Assembly: GCA_964352715.1 (NCBI GenBank)
Contig: CAYGSU010000061.1
Coordinates: 1 to 24,763 of the forward strand
Source of the DNA: JAVKBW01 sp964352715
Lineage (GTDB): Bacteria > Pseudomonadota > Alphaproteobacteria > UBA8366 > Aestuariispiraceae
Direction of reading: 5' to 3'
DNA length: 24,763 nucleotides
Made by a program: the position numbers and the translations under genes. A model generated the notes under the pieces. That model was not told where the DNA came from and did no database searches. It was given only the letters and a program-made list of their open reading frames with translations. Below, one piece after another: positions 1 through 7,996 of this stretch. The stretch's first letter is position 1. Every line of letters starts with the position of its first letter.

Positions 1-1154
1 TGAAAGACGAAACCAGACTGGTTCAAAGCGGGCGCGACCCCTTCACCCATCATGGGGCGGTCAACGTGCCCGTCTATCATGCGTCGACCATCCTGTCGCC
101 AGACCTGGACGATTTCGAACAGCGCAACCGCCGCGTCACCTACGGTCGCACCGGCACACCGACAACCTTCGCCTTCGAAGACATTGTGAATGGCCTTGAA
201 CAGGCAACAGATACAATTGTCTGCGGTTCCGGCCTTGGCGCGATCAGCACGGCCATGCTGTCCCTTTGCAAAGCGGGTGACCATGTGCTGGCGACAGACA
301 ATGCCTATTACCCGGTGCGCAATGTGCTGGACAAGGTTCTGCCCCGCTTCGGCATGACGACAGGCTACTTCGATCCACAGGATCTGACCGGGCTGGAAAA
401 AGCCATTACGCCGGCGACAACGTTGCTTTGGCTGGAATCTCCGGGTTCACAGACTTTTGAACTGACCGACTTGCTGGCGGTCGTCGAAATCGCCCGCAGG
501 CACAACATTCTTACCGCGATCGACAATACCTGGAGCGCCGGTTATTTCCTGAAGCCGTTGACCATGGGCGTCGATGTATCCGTCCAGGCAGCGACCAAGT
601 ATCTCGGCGGCCATTCAGACATCATGCTCGGTACGATTTCCTGCAACGATAAGACCGCAGAACAGGTGCGCAGCATGTTCGACTATCTCGGCAACCCGGC
701 CGGGCCTGACGATATCTATCTGGCGACCCGAGGCGCACGCACGCTGGCGGTCAGAATGGACCGGCACTACGAAAACGGCCTGAAAATAGCGGAATATCTG
801 ACGAAACACCCCGCCGTTAAATCTGTCATGCACCCGGCGCTGCCGTCCTTTCCCGGCCATGAGATCTGGCGGCGCGATTTCACCGGTGCGTCCGGCCTGT
901 TCGGTTTCGTGATGGACTGCCCCGACCGCGACGCCCTGGCCGCCATGGTAAACAGCATGGAGCATTTCGGTCTGGGATATTCCTGGGGCGGCTTTGAAAG
1001 CCTGCTGATTCCCACGGCGCCGCACAAAAGGCGCGATATCCTGACCCGGCCTGCGAACGGCCAGGCCATGCGCATTCATGTCGGTCTTGAAGACCCGGAC
1101 GATCTGATCGCCGATCTTTCCGCCGGGTTCGACCGGCTGCGTGCCGCAAGCTGA
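1..1154 (+). CDS. metC: Cystathionine beta-lyase, PLP-dependent (first base of start codon outside window)
   Basis: A member of the Cys/Met metabolism PLP enzyme family, which splits cystathionine to homocysteine, pyruvate and ammonia in the cytosol for methionine synthesis. The reading frame is open from base 3 and bases 1-2 are TG, so the start codon is almost certainly an NTG whose first base is one position outside the window. The internal GTG at 66 would remove the conserved N-terminal segment TRLVQSGRDP and the HHGAVN motif before PVYHAST. Full length is then about 384 residues, usual for the family. The PLP lysine lies in the TKYLGGHSD motif (Lys200 counted from the inferred start), preceded by AIDNTW. 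Related PLP lyases (gamma-synthase, gamma-lyase) share this fold, but the N-terminus and the SWGGFESL motif fit beta-lyase best. Confidence 0.88.
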   Translation, partial: KDETRLVQSGRDPFTHHGAVNVPVYHASTILSPDLDDFEQRNRRVTYGRTGTPTTFAFEDIVNGLEQATDTIVCGSGLGAISTAMLSLCKAGDHVLATDNAYYPVRNVLDKVLPRFGMTTGYFDPQDLTGLEKAITPATTLLWLESPGSQTFELTDLLAVVEIARRHNILTAIDNTWSAGYFLKPLTMGVDVSVQAATKYLGGHSDIMLGTISCNDKTAEQVRSMFDYLGNPAGPDDIYLATRGARTLAVRMDRHYENGLKIAEYLTKHPAVKSVMHPALPSFPGHEIWRRDFTGASGLFGFVMDCPDRDALAAMVNSMEHFGLGYSWGGFESLLIPTAPHKRRDILTRPANGQAMRIHVGLEDPDDLIADLSAGFDRLRAAS

Positions 1155-1166
1155 CCCCTGCTCCGC

Positions 1167-1196
1167 TTGTAAGTCACCTCGGCGAAGCCATATAAT
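1167..1196 (+). promoter_or_regulatory. Candidate sigma70-type promoter of the cyclase gene
   Basis: TTGTAA at 1167-1172 (4 of 6 matches to the -35 consensus) is followed after 18 bases by a perfect TATAAT at 1191-1196. Transcription would begin near 1203, inside the GC-rich hairpin at 1199-1218. It lies in the 65-base gap after the beta-lyase stop, so the cyclase probably has its own transcript. Confidence 0.5.
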
Positions 1197-1198
1197 TA

Positions 1199-1218
1199 CC
1201 GGGCTGGCGCAGCCCCGG
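1199..1218 (+). other. GC-rich hairpin in the metC-cyclase gap
   Basis: CCGGGCT at 1199-1205 pairs with AGCCC and CGG (1211-1218, one bulged C) around the loop GGCGC. There is no T-run, so it is a poor intrinsic terminator. If the ATG at 1220 were the cyclase start, its ribosome-binding region would be locked in this hairpin, which argues for the later ATG at 1241. Confidence 0.4.
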
Positions 1219-1240
1219 CATGGCGCAGGATATGGACATC

Positions 1241-2545
1241 ATGAAAGACACAGACCTTGAGGAACGGCTGCTTCAGCCGGTCGACGGCGGCCCTGAAAAC
1301 GCCGTTGTCTGTGCAAAGAAGCTGGTCGGTGACACTGATGGCTGGCCGGTTGCTCAGGTAATTGAATGGCTGCAAACCGATGGCAGGTTCGCGCCCACAG
1401 TACCGTTTCTGATAGAAGCGCTCGCCAAGAAACTGAATGAGGTCGGCGCGCCGGTCTGGCGCATGATGATCGGTTATCGCACGCTGCATCCCAGGATCGC
1501 CGTGGAAGGTGCGGTTTGGACACGCGGTCAGAAAGCCGTCGTCCGGCGACAGGCCGATCATGGCATCTGGACCCAGGACAGCTATGTCGGCAGCCCGGTC
1601 GAACAGGTCTATGAGCAAAAAGTCCCAATCCGTTGGCGGCTGGACAGTCTGACGGAGAAGGACCATCAGGTCCTGCATGACGTCAGAAACGCGGGCGGCA
1701 CGGACTACTTCGGTCAGTACTTCAGCTTTGCGAAATCGCGCGGCGGTTCGTTGATGCTGGCGACGGACTGCAAGGACGGATTTTCCGAGTCCGATATCGT
1801 CAAATTCGAGGCACTGGCCAAATTTCTTACACCGGTGCTTGAAGTGATCGTTCTGAACAGCGTCGCGGTGAACCTTCTCAACACCTATCTCGGACCGCGT
1901 ACCGGCCAGCGGGTAATGAACGGCTCAATTCAGCGTGGTGACGGTGAAGTGATTGATGCGGCTTTGTGGTTCAGCGACCTGCGGAACTTCACACACATGA
2001 CCGAACATCTGCCGCCGGAAGAGCTGATCGATATTCTCAATACTTATTTCGAACATGTCTATCAGGCTGTCACGACCTATGGCGGCGAGGTATTGCGGTT
2101 CATCGGCGACGCCATGCTGATCGTCTTCCCGGCTGAGAACGAATCCAAACGGCGGTCGGCCTGCAAGGCCGCGCTGGACGCCGCGATGGATGCCTTCAAT
2201 TCTCTGGCGGTGCTGAACAATATGCGCAGGCGGGCCGGTAAACCGGAAATTCATTTTGGTGTCGGGTTGCATGTCGGCCATGTTGTATACGGCAATGTCG
2301 GCGCACCCGATCGGCTGGATTTCACCGTCATGGGGTCTGCCGTGAACCGTACGGCAAGACTTGAATCCCTGACGAAGCAGGTTGGCGTACCGTTATTGAT
2401 TTCAAAGGAATTTCAGACCCTGACAGGGGCGCCGTCGACCTATCGCGGCGAATATGAGGTCAAGGGCATCGACGCCAAGATGCCGGTCTATTCCTATCGG
2501 GGTTTCGACACGTCCTATGGCCTGACCCCGCCTGAATCGGGCTGA
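1241..2545 (+). CDS. Class III adenylate/guanylate cyclase with N-terminal sensory region
   Basis: A soluble nucleotide cyclase expected to make cAMP (or cGMP). About 220 N-terminal residues form an undefined, possibly GAF-like sensory region. The C-terminal catalytic domain starts near the motif LNTYLGP. The two metal-binding aspartates are visible in WFSDLRNFT (Asp246) and FIGDAMLIVFP (Asp290), and the transition-state Asn369 and Arg373 in AVNRTARLE, numbered from 1241. LDFTVMG has Thr at the second purine-selecting position, as in class IIIb cyclases. The first purine-selecting position, usually Lys, reads Arg in GEVLRFIGD. No transmembrane segment is evident. In-frame ATGs lie at 1220, 1232 and 1241; 1241 was chosen because AGGA at 1227-1230 sits 10 bases upstream of it and the 1220 ATG has no ribosome-binding site. 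Confidence 0.85.
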   Translation: MKDTDLEERLLQPVDGGPENAVVCAKKLVGDTDGWPVAQVIEWLQTDGRFAPTVPFLIEALAKKLNEVGAPVWRMMIGYRTLHPRIAVEGAVWTRGQKAVVRRQADHGIWTQDSYVGSPVEQVYEQKVPIRWRLDSLTEKDHQVLHDVRNAGGTDYFGQYFSFAKSRGGSLMLATDCKDGFSESDIVKFEALAKFLTPVLEVIVLNSVAVNLLNTYLGPRTGQRVMNGSIQRGDGEVIDAALWFSDLRNFTHMTEHLPPEELIDILNTYFEHVYQAVTTYGGEVLRFIGDAMLIVFPAENESKRRSACKAALDAAMDAFNSLAVLNNMRRRAGKPEIHFGVGLHVGHVVYGNVGAPDRLDFTVMGSAVNRTARLESLTKQVGVPLLISKEFQTLTGAPSTYRGEYEVKGIDAKMPVYSYRGFDTSYGLTPPESG

Positions 2546-2591
2546 GACCGACCGGCGTTCTGCCTGCACGAAACATTAACGATTGAAAGCG

Positions 2592-2620
2592 TTGCCTTCA
2601 CGGTTGCTCAGGGCCATATT
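2592..2620 (+). promoter_or_regulatory. Candidate phaZ promoter
   Basis: TTGCCT at 2592-2597 and CATATT at 2615-2620 are separated by 17 bases, each with 4 of 6 consensus matches. Transcription would start near 2627, giving a leader of about 28 bases before the GGAGG ribosome-binding site and ATG at 2655. The -10 runs into the palindrome at 2619-2631. Confidence 0.4.
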
Positions 2621-2631
2621 GTGCAGCGCAA
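2619..2631 (+). promoter_or_regulatory. Candidate PhaR-type operator upstream of PHA depolymerase
   Basis: TTGTGCAGCGCAA is an inverted repeat of two 6-base arms around a central A, with one mismatched pair. It overlaps the presumed -10 and start point of phaZ, where a repressor would act. PHA-responsive PhaR regulators in proteobacteria bind TGC/GCA-type inverted repeats at PHA genes; the assignment to PhaR is inference from that resemblance and from the gene downstream. Confidence 0.4.
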
Positions 2632-2654
2632 CATACGGCACTGGAGGCCGAAAG

Positions 2655-3902
2655 ATGCTCTATCAGGTCCATGAAATGCAACGGCTGATGATGGCCCCCG
2701 CCCGCGCCTGGGCGCAGGGTGCGCGGCTGATATTCAACAACCCGTTCAACCCGCTGACCTACACCCATCTGGGCCGCACGCTGTCTTCCGCCGGCGACAT
2801 GCTGGAACATCTGACACGCCGCTACGGCAAGCCGGACTGGGGCCTGGATGAAACCGTCATCAACGGCCGCAAGGTTGGCGTGACTTACGAAACCGTTATG
2901 AAACGCACCTGGTGCAGCCTGCTGCACTTCAAGCGCAAGACCAACCGCAACGACCCGAAGGTCCTGATGATCGCGCCCTTGTCCGGCCACTATGCCACGC
3001 TGCTGCGCGGCACGGTCGAGACGCTGCTGCCGGACCATGACGTCTACATCACCGACTGGGAAGACGCCCGCATGGTGCCGATTGGGGAAGACCGCTTCAA
3101 CCTCAACGACTATATCGATTATGTGATTGATTTTCTTCACATCCTTGGCCCGAACACCCATGTGATCGCAGTCTGCCAGCCGTCCGTTCCGGCACTGGCG
3201 GCCACCGCCATCATGTCCGGCTGGAACGATACCTGCGTGCCGGCGACGCTGACGCTGATGGGCGGTCCGGTCGATACCCGCAAATCGCCCACCGCCGTCA
3301 ACAAGCTGGCCGAGGAACACCCGATCGAATGGTTTGAACGAAACGTGATCGTCGAAGTTCCCCCGCCCTATCCCGGTGCCGGCCGCAAGGTTTATCCCGG
3401 CTTCATCCAGCTTACGAATTTCATCGCGATGAATTTCGACAAGCACATGGAATCCTACAACGCCCTGTTCGACCATCTGGTCACAGGCGACGACGATGCG
3501 GCGGAACAGAAGCTGGCCTTCTACGAGGAATACCGCAGTGTCATGGACCTGCCGGCGGAATATTACCTTCAGACCCTGGAAACCGTTTTTCACAATCATT
3601 CCCTGCCGAAAGGCGAAATGACCGCGCGCTGGCATCCGGTGCTGCCGGAAAAGATCGACCGCACCGCCATCCTGTGCGTTGAGGGTGAACTGGACGATAT
3701 TTCAGGCGTTGGCCAGACCAAGGCCGCGCTGGACATCACGACCGGTCTGCCGAAGTCGATGAAGAAGTATCACTTGCAGAAAAATGTCGGCCATTACGGC
3801 ATTTTCAACGGAAGCAAGTGGCGCAATGCCATCGCCCCGGTTGTAAAGGCTTTCATCAGAAAGCATGACCTGGAAGGTCTTGGCGCCGACGACGCCAGCT
3901 AG
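2655..3902 (+). CDS. phaZ: Intracellular polyhydroxyalkanoate depolymerase
   Basis: Degrades native intracellular PHA/PHB granules to hydroxyacids when carbon is needed. The protein has 415 residues from the ATG at 2655, which has GGAGG 7 bases upstream; the frame is open further back but without a ribosome-binding site. It has the alpha/beta-hydrolase fold of the intracellular PHB depolymerase family. The nucleophile is cysteine rather than serine, in the lipase-box-like AVCQPSVPAL (Cys174). The rest of the triad is probably Asp347 in EGELDDISG and His380 in NVGHYGIFNG. The N-terminal motif MLYQVHEMQRLMMAPARA is typical of the family. There is no signal peptide, consistent with action on cytosolic granules. 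It is transcribed alone; the next gene on this strand starts about 160 bases downstream with its own promoter. Confidence 0.92.
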   Translation: MLYQVHEMQRLMMAPARAWAQGARLIFNNPFNPLTYTHLGRTLSSAGDMLEHLTRRYGKPDWGLDETVINGRKVGVTYETVMKRTWCSLLHFKRKTNRNDPKVLMIAPLSGHYATLLRGTVETLLPDHDVYITDWEDARMVPIGEDRFNLNDYIDYVIDFLHILGPNTHVIAVCQPSVPALAATAIMSGWNDTCVPATLTLMGGPVDTRKSPTAVNKLAEEHPIEWFERNVIVEVPPPYPGAGRKVYPGFIQLTNFIAMNFDKHMESYNALFDHLVTGDDDAAEQKLAFYEEYRSVMDLPAEYYLQTLETVFHNHSLPKGEMTARWHPVLPEKIDRTAILCVEGELDDISGVGQTKAALDITTGLPKSMKKYHLQKNVGHYGIFNGSKWRNAIAPVVKAFIRKHDLEGLGADDAS

Positions 3903-3976
3903 ACATCGAGAACAAGTCATTTTTTCAGCCTGCATTTCGGGCTGTACATGCATGTCCGCGAAAAGTTTATGCGAAT

Positions 3977-3995
3977 GCGAGTGATTATCATTGAC
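3977..3995 (+). promoter_or_regulatory. Fur box overlapping the promoter of the imelysin operon
   Basis: The 19-base site matches the Fur consensus GATAATGATTATCATTATC at 14 of 19 positions, including an unbroken core of 10 (GATTATCATT, 3983-3992). Its right end covers the perfect -35 hexamer at 3991-3996, the geometry expected for iron-dependent repression. The downstream imelysin gene belongs to a family often iron-regulated, which supports the reading. Confidence 0.7.
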
Positions 3996-4020
3996 AACTG
4001 CAGTTCGGGCTCAGTACCTT
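3991..4020 (+). promoter_or_regulatory. Promoter of the imelysin operon
   Basis: A perfect TTGACA (3991-3996) is followed after 18 bases by TACCTT (4015-4020), a weak -10 with 3 of 6 matches. A strong -35 with a weak -10 beneath a Fur box fits a promoter held off in iron-replete cells. The -10 call is the uncertain part. Confidence 0.45.
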
Positions 4021-4060
4021 TGCCGCCGATTAGCAATAAGGCACCTTGAAGGGGAATTTC

Positions 4061-5323
4061 ATGAAACTGAACCGAGTACTAGGCATTGCAGCCATCGCCC
4101 TTGCCGTTGGAAGCGGAAGCGGCAACGCCGACTCGCCGGAAGACGTCGTCGTTACCTATACCAAAATCGCTCATGCCACCTATGCAGACAGCCTCGCGAC
4201 AGCGCGGGTTCTGCAAACGGCGGTTGACGATTTGCTGGCCAATCCGTCGGCGGAAACACTGGCAGCGGCCCGGCAGGCCTGGCGTGCTGCCCGTGCGCCC
4301 TACCAGCAGACGGAAGCTTTCCGGTTCGGCAATGCGATTGTCGATGAATGGGAAGGCAAGGTTAACGCCTGGCCGCTGGACGAAGGCCTGATCGACTACG
4401 TCGCGACAGACAGCTATGGCGACAGTTCGGATGCGAACGGGTTTTATACCGCAAACGTCATCGCCAATTCGTCGATCAACCTCAGCGGCAAAACCATTGA
4501 TGCCTCGGTTATTGATGCCAACCTGCTTGAAAACGAGTTGCATGAAGTTGATGGCGTCGAATCCAATGTTGCGACGGGCTATCACGCGATTGAATTTCTG
4601 CTCTGGGGCCAGGATCTGAACGGCACCGACCCCGGCGCCGGCGACCGTCCCGCGACTGACTTCGACACGGCCAACTGCACCCACGGCAATTGCGACCGTC
4701 GGGGACAGTACCTGAAGGCAGCAACCGACCTGCTGGTCAGTGATCTGACCTGGATGACGGAACAATGGGCTGAAGGTGGCGCGGCGTACAACACCCTGAC
4801 AGACGGTTCGCCTGAAGCAGGTCTGAAAGCAATTGTGACCGGCATGGGCAGTTTGAGTTACGGCGAACTGGCCGGCGAGCGGATGAAACTTGGCCTTATC
4901 CTGCACGACCCGGAAGAAGAGCATGACTGCTTTTCCGACAACACCCACTATTCGCACTATTATGATGTTCTTGGCATCCACAACGTGTTTCACGGTGTCT
5001 ACAAGCGGGTCGACGGAACAACCGTGAGCGGCCCGAGCCTTGCCGGCCTCCTGCCGGAAGATGAGCGGAATGCCCTTTCGGCAGCCATCGGTTCGACACT
5101 GGCGCGGATGCAGGTTCTGGTCGATGAATCGCTCAGCGGCCGTCCCTACGATTCCCTGCTTGCCGCCGGTAACGAAGACGGCAATGCGAAGGTCGATGCA
5201 GCGGTAAACGCCCTGCTCGTCCAGACCAAGGCGATCGAACGGGCTGTTGCAACGCTTGATCTTCAGGACGTCGGGATCGAAGGATCGGACAGCCTTGACG
5301 ACCCGGCCAGCGTTATTCAGTAA
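4061..5323 (+). CDS. irpA: Imelysin family protein (peptidase M75, IrpA-like)
   Basis: An exported protein of the imelysin/IrpA family, periplasmic or surface proteins associated with iron acquisition; P. aeruginosa IcmP is a relative. It has 420 residues from the ATG at 4061, with AAGGGGA 5 bases upstream; the in-frame TTG at 4046 was rejected because it precedes that site. Residues 1-23 look like a signal peptide ending GNA. The GxHxxE signature is present in ATGYHAIEFLLWGQDL (His175, Glu178). Further family landmarks are the N-terminal AWRAARAPYQQTEAFRFG, the Cys pair in DTANCTHGNCDRRG and the C-terminal motif EEEHDCFSDNTHYSHYYD. It is the first gene behind the Fur box. Proteolytic activity is doubtful for the family as a whole; metal or heme binding is an alternative role. 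Confidence 0.88.
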   Translation: MKLNRVLGIAAIALAVGSGSGNADSPEDVVVTYTKIAHATYADSLATARVLQTAVDDLLANPSAETLAAARQAWRAARAPYQQTEAFRFGNAIVDEWEGKVNAWPLDEGLIDYVATDSYGDSSDANGFYTANVIANSSINLSGKTIDASVIDANLLENELHEVDGVESNVATGYHAIEFLLWGQDLNGTDPGAGDRPATDFDTANCTHGNCDRRGQYLKAATDLLVSDLTWMTEQWAEGGAAYNTLTDGSPEAGLKAIVTGMGSLSYGELAGERMKLGLILHDPEEEHDCFSDNTHYSHYYDVLGIHNVFHGVYKRVDGTTVSGPSLAGLLPEDERNALSAAIGSTLARMQVLVDESLSGRPYDSLLAAGNEDGNAKVDAAVNALLVQTKAIERAVATLDLQDVGIEGSDSLDDPASVIQ

Positions 5324-5340
5324 ACGGGGCAGTTCGGCGA

Positions 5341-5389
5341 TGGCCCGGTACAGCGGTGGTCAACCGCTGTGCCGGGTCATTTGCTTTGG
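5341..5389 (+). terminator. Strong hairpin between imelysin and di-heme oxidoreductase genes (terminator or attenuator)
   Basis: Bases 5341-5357 pair with 5363-5379 in a 17-bp stem containing two G-U pairs around the 5-base loop GGTCA. It is followed by TTTGCTTT, a broken T-run. It lies 17 bases after the first imelysin stop and about 60 bases before the next start. It could partly terminate transcription or stabilise the upstream message so that the first product is made in excess. Confidence 0.65.
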
Positions 5390-5438
5390 TGAACATCAGC
5401 CCACACGATTTTGATATCCGATCCGAGAAAACGTAGCC

Positions 5439-6923
5439 ATGGCCTGCCCGCCACGCCTAGCCATTCTTATCCTGTTCCTCGCCGCGTTTGTTCTGACAAT
5501 ACTGGCTATTGGCATTGCCTACGCGCCGAATGCCGCCGCAACGGGCCGCCTTGCCGGATTCGACCCGGACGAAACCTTGCCGGGTGGCGCGGCCACCAGC
5601 CGCAAGGCATTCGATATCAACGCCTATTCCCATGCCAGTGCCAACATGCCGTTTGAAAAGGAACTGGATTTCAAGATCGGAAACGGGTTCTTCAAACGCA
5701 TCTGGGTTTCCGCCCCCTCTTCTACACAGGCGGCGGACGGGTTGGGCCCGGTCTACAACGCAAAATCCTGCCAGCGTTGCCATATCAAGGATGGCAGAGG
5801 CCATCCGCCGGCAGCCAGCTATCCCGACGACAATGCGGTTTCGATGTTCCTGAGGCTGTCAATACCGCCGCAGAACGATACCGACCGCGAGTTACTGAAA
5901 ACACGCAACGTGATCGGCGAGCCGACTTATGGCGCGCAGCTGCAGGATTTTTCCATTCAAGGCGTTCCGGCGGAAGGCCACATGCATATTGAATACGAGA
6001 CGTTCGAGGTGGCTCTATCCGGCGGCGAAACCGTATCGATGCTTCGGCCGCGCTATTCCGTTGTCGATCTGCAATACGGGCCACTGCATCCGGAAACCAT
6101 GCTGTCGCCCCGGATTGCGCCGCAGATGATTGGCCTCGGCCTGCTCGAATTGGTGCCCGAGACGGATATTCTGGCCCTCGCCGATCCGCAGGACGAAAAC
6201 GGTGACGGGATATCCGGCAAGGCCAATCGGGTGTGGGACGGCATTGCGGGTGAAACGCGCCTCGGCCGGTTCGGCTGGAAAGCCGGCAGCCCGTCGATAG
6301 AGCAGCAGAGCCTGAGCGCGTTCAGCGGGGACATCGGCATTTCGACCTGGCTGTTTCCTGCCGCTTCCGGTGAATGCACGACGAAGCAGCAGGCCTGCCT
6401 CGACGCGCCGTCCGGCGCATCAGTGAAATACGAAAACCTGGAGGCACATACAACAATAAGCGATCTTGTTGTTTTCTATTCCCGCAATCTGGCGGTACCG
6501 GCCCGACGCAACGCCGACGACGAAACCGTACTGCGCGGCAAGAAGGTTTTCGGCGATATCGGTTGCGCCGCCTGCCATAGCCCTCGTTTTACGACCGGCG
6601 ATTCAGAAGATATGCCCTGGCTGGCGCATCAGACGATCTGGCCCTATACCGACCTGTTGCTGCATGATATGGGCGATGGTCTTGCCGACAACCGGCCGGA
6701 AGCGCAGGCTGGCGGCAAGGAATGGCGAACCGCACCATTGTGGGGAATTGGCCTGACCGGAACCGTTAACGGCCATACCCGTTATCTGCATGACGGCCGC
6801 GCCCGCTCGGTTCTCGAAGCCATCCTGTGGCATGGCGGTGAAGCGCAGGCGGCGCGGGATACTGTCGCCAAATTACCGATAGACGACAGGAACGCCCTGC
6901 TGAAATTTGTGGAGTCGCTATGA
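5439..6923 (+). CDS. Di-heme oxidoreductase family protein (DUF1111, MauG/peroxidase-like)
   Basis: An exported c-type cytochrome of 494 residues in the di-heme oxidoreductase (DHOR, formerly DUF1111) family, distantly related to di-heme peroxidases. A signal peptide covers about residues 1-34 (hydrophobic core LAILILFLAAFVLTILAIG). Two heme c motifs are present: CQRCH at residues 111-115 and CAACH at 376-380. The C-terminal motif HDGRARSVLEAILWHGGEA is typical. It also has a calcium-like acidic stretch, DPQDENGDGISGKAN. The substrate is not established for the family. The next imelysin start overlaps its stop in an ATGA, so the two are translationally coupled. The pairing with imelysins matches a gene order known in Pseudomonas and marine bacteria. 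Confidence 0.88.
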   Translation: MACPPRLAILILFLAAFVLTILAIGIAYAPNAAATGRLAGFDPDETLPGGAATSRKAFDINAYSHASANMPFEKELDFKIGNGFFKRIWVSAPSSTQAADGLGPVYNAKSCQRCHIKDGRGHPPAASYPDDNAVSMFLRLSIPPQNDTDRELLKTRNVIGEPTYGAQLQDFSIQGVPAEGHMHIEYETFEVALSGGETVSMLRPRYSVVDLQYGPLHPETMLSPRIAPQMIGLGLLELVPETDILALADPQDENGDGISGKANRVWDGIAGETRLGRFGWKAGSPSIEQQSLSAFSGDIGISTWLFPAASGECTTKQQACLDAPSGASVKYENLEAHTTISDLVVFYSRNLAVPARRNADDETVLRGKKVFGDIGCAACHSPRFTTGDSEDMPWLAHQTIWPYTDLLLHDMGDGLADNRPEAQAGGKEWRTAPLWGIGLTGTVNGHTRYLHDGRARSVLEAILWHGGEAQAARDTVAKLPIDDRNALLKFVESL

Positions 6924-7996
6924 TGCGTTTTCTAGCCTTTGTTCTCTCTATTGGTCTGATGTCGGTCTCGCTTCCCGCAAGCGCAGCGAAACCGGAAATG
7001 GATCATTCAGCCCTGATCGAATCGCTGATCGACAACGCCATCATTCCTGAATATGAGACATTTGCATCGGCAACCGCGACAATGCAGCAGGCTTTCGACG
7101 GCAATAGCTGCGGCGACCCCACCCCGCTGCGCGCCGCCTTCGATACCGGCATGGATGCTTGGCAACGGGTCAGCCATATCCGGTTCGGACCGGTAATGGA
7201 GGAAGACCGCTCGTACCGGATCCAGTTCTGGCCAGACAAGCGCAACATCACGTCGCGCCATCTGGCTGCCCTGCTGAGCGACGCTGACCCCGCCACGCGG
7301 AGCGTTGACGGTATTGCCGACGCCAGTGTCGCGGTTCAGGGGTTTCCGGCACTGGAACGCCTGCTGTTCGAGACGGAAGACGACAAAGCGTTAACGATTG
7401 AGGCCTGCACCCTCGCCCGGTCGATCGCGATCAACCTGGCAAATATCGCCGGCGCGATTGCTTCGGAATGGCGCAACGATTACCGCGCAAACATGCTCAA
7501 CAGCGGCCCGGACAACCCTGAATTCCGCAACCAGCAGGAAGCATTGAAAAAGCTTCATGGTGCGCTGACTACCGGACTGCAGTTGCTGGTCGATGTGAAA
7601 CTGCAACCGGTAATGGGAAAGTCGAAGGACGAAACCAAGCCCCGGCTGGCGGAATCCTGGCGGTCTGCACGCTCAATGAGAAACATCATGATCAATATTG
7701 AAACCATCCAGCGATACTACGAAGGCGGCGGCACCCATGCCATCGGGTTCGATGACAGCCTGATCGAACGGGGCGGTGAAGAAGAACACGCGGTGATCGA
7801 CTTCGGTCTGTCGCAGTCGCTGAAATGGGCGCAATCGCTTAAAGAGCCGGTCGCCGATCTGCTGTTGGATGATAGCACCTATTCCAAACTGGGCCTGATC
7901 GCCGGACAGCTCGCCGCCGTGCGTGCCGAAGTCGACGGCCCGCTTGTCAATGCACTCGGACTTTCAATGGGGTTTAATGCACTCGATGGAGATTAA
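6920..7996 (+). CDS. Second imelysin family protein, divergent
   Basis: An exported protein of 358 residues from the ATG at 6920, which overlaps the upstream TGA; an ATG at 6923 is nearly equivalent, and GGAG at 6911-6914 serves either. The signal peptide is about residues 1-23, ending SLPASA. Imelysin features include AWQRVSHIRFGP near the N-terminus, matching AWRAARAPYQQTEAFRFG of its operon mate, and WPDKRN. The GxHxxE motif is replaced by GFPALERLLFE: the histidine is absent and the glutamate is kept. It therefore belongs to the shorter, non-canonical imelysin branch and is unlikely to bind metal as the first protein does. The operon position suggests a partner rather than a substitute. 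Confidence 0.83.
   Translation: MMRFLAFVLSIGLMSVSLPASAAKPEMDHSALIESLIDNAIIPEYETFASATATMQQAFDGNSCGDPTPLRAAFDTGMDAWQRVSHIRFGPVMEEDRSYRIQFWPDKRNITSRHLAALLSDADPATRSVDGIADASVAVQGFPALERLLFETEDDKALTIEACTLARSIAINLANIAGAIASEWRNDYRANMLNSGPDNPEFRNQQEALKKLHGALTTGLQLLVDVKLQPVMGKSKDETKPRLAESWRSARSMRNIMINIETIQRYYEGGGTHAIGFDDSLIERGGEEEHAVIDFGLSQSLKWAQSLKEPVADLLLDDSTYSKLGLIAGQLAAVRAEVDGPLVNALGLSMGFNALDGD

Noticed and set aside
2598..3635. Minus-strand open frame (345 codons) within phaZ
   Set aside because: It lies wholly antisense to a well-recognised depolymerase; composition is shadow-like and no start signal is seen.
3946..3955. 10-bp palindrome ACATGCATGT upstream of the iron operon
   Set aside because: Short palindromes of this size are expected by chance; it lies outside the promoter and shows no match to a regulator site I know.
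4079..4993. Minus-strand open frame (304 codons) over the first imelysin gene
   Set aside because: Antisense to a gene with signal peptide and HxxE motif; no independent evidence of coding.
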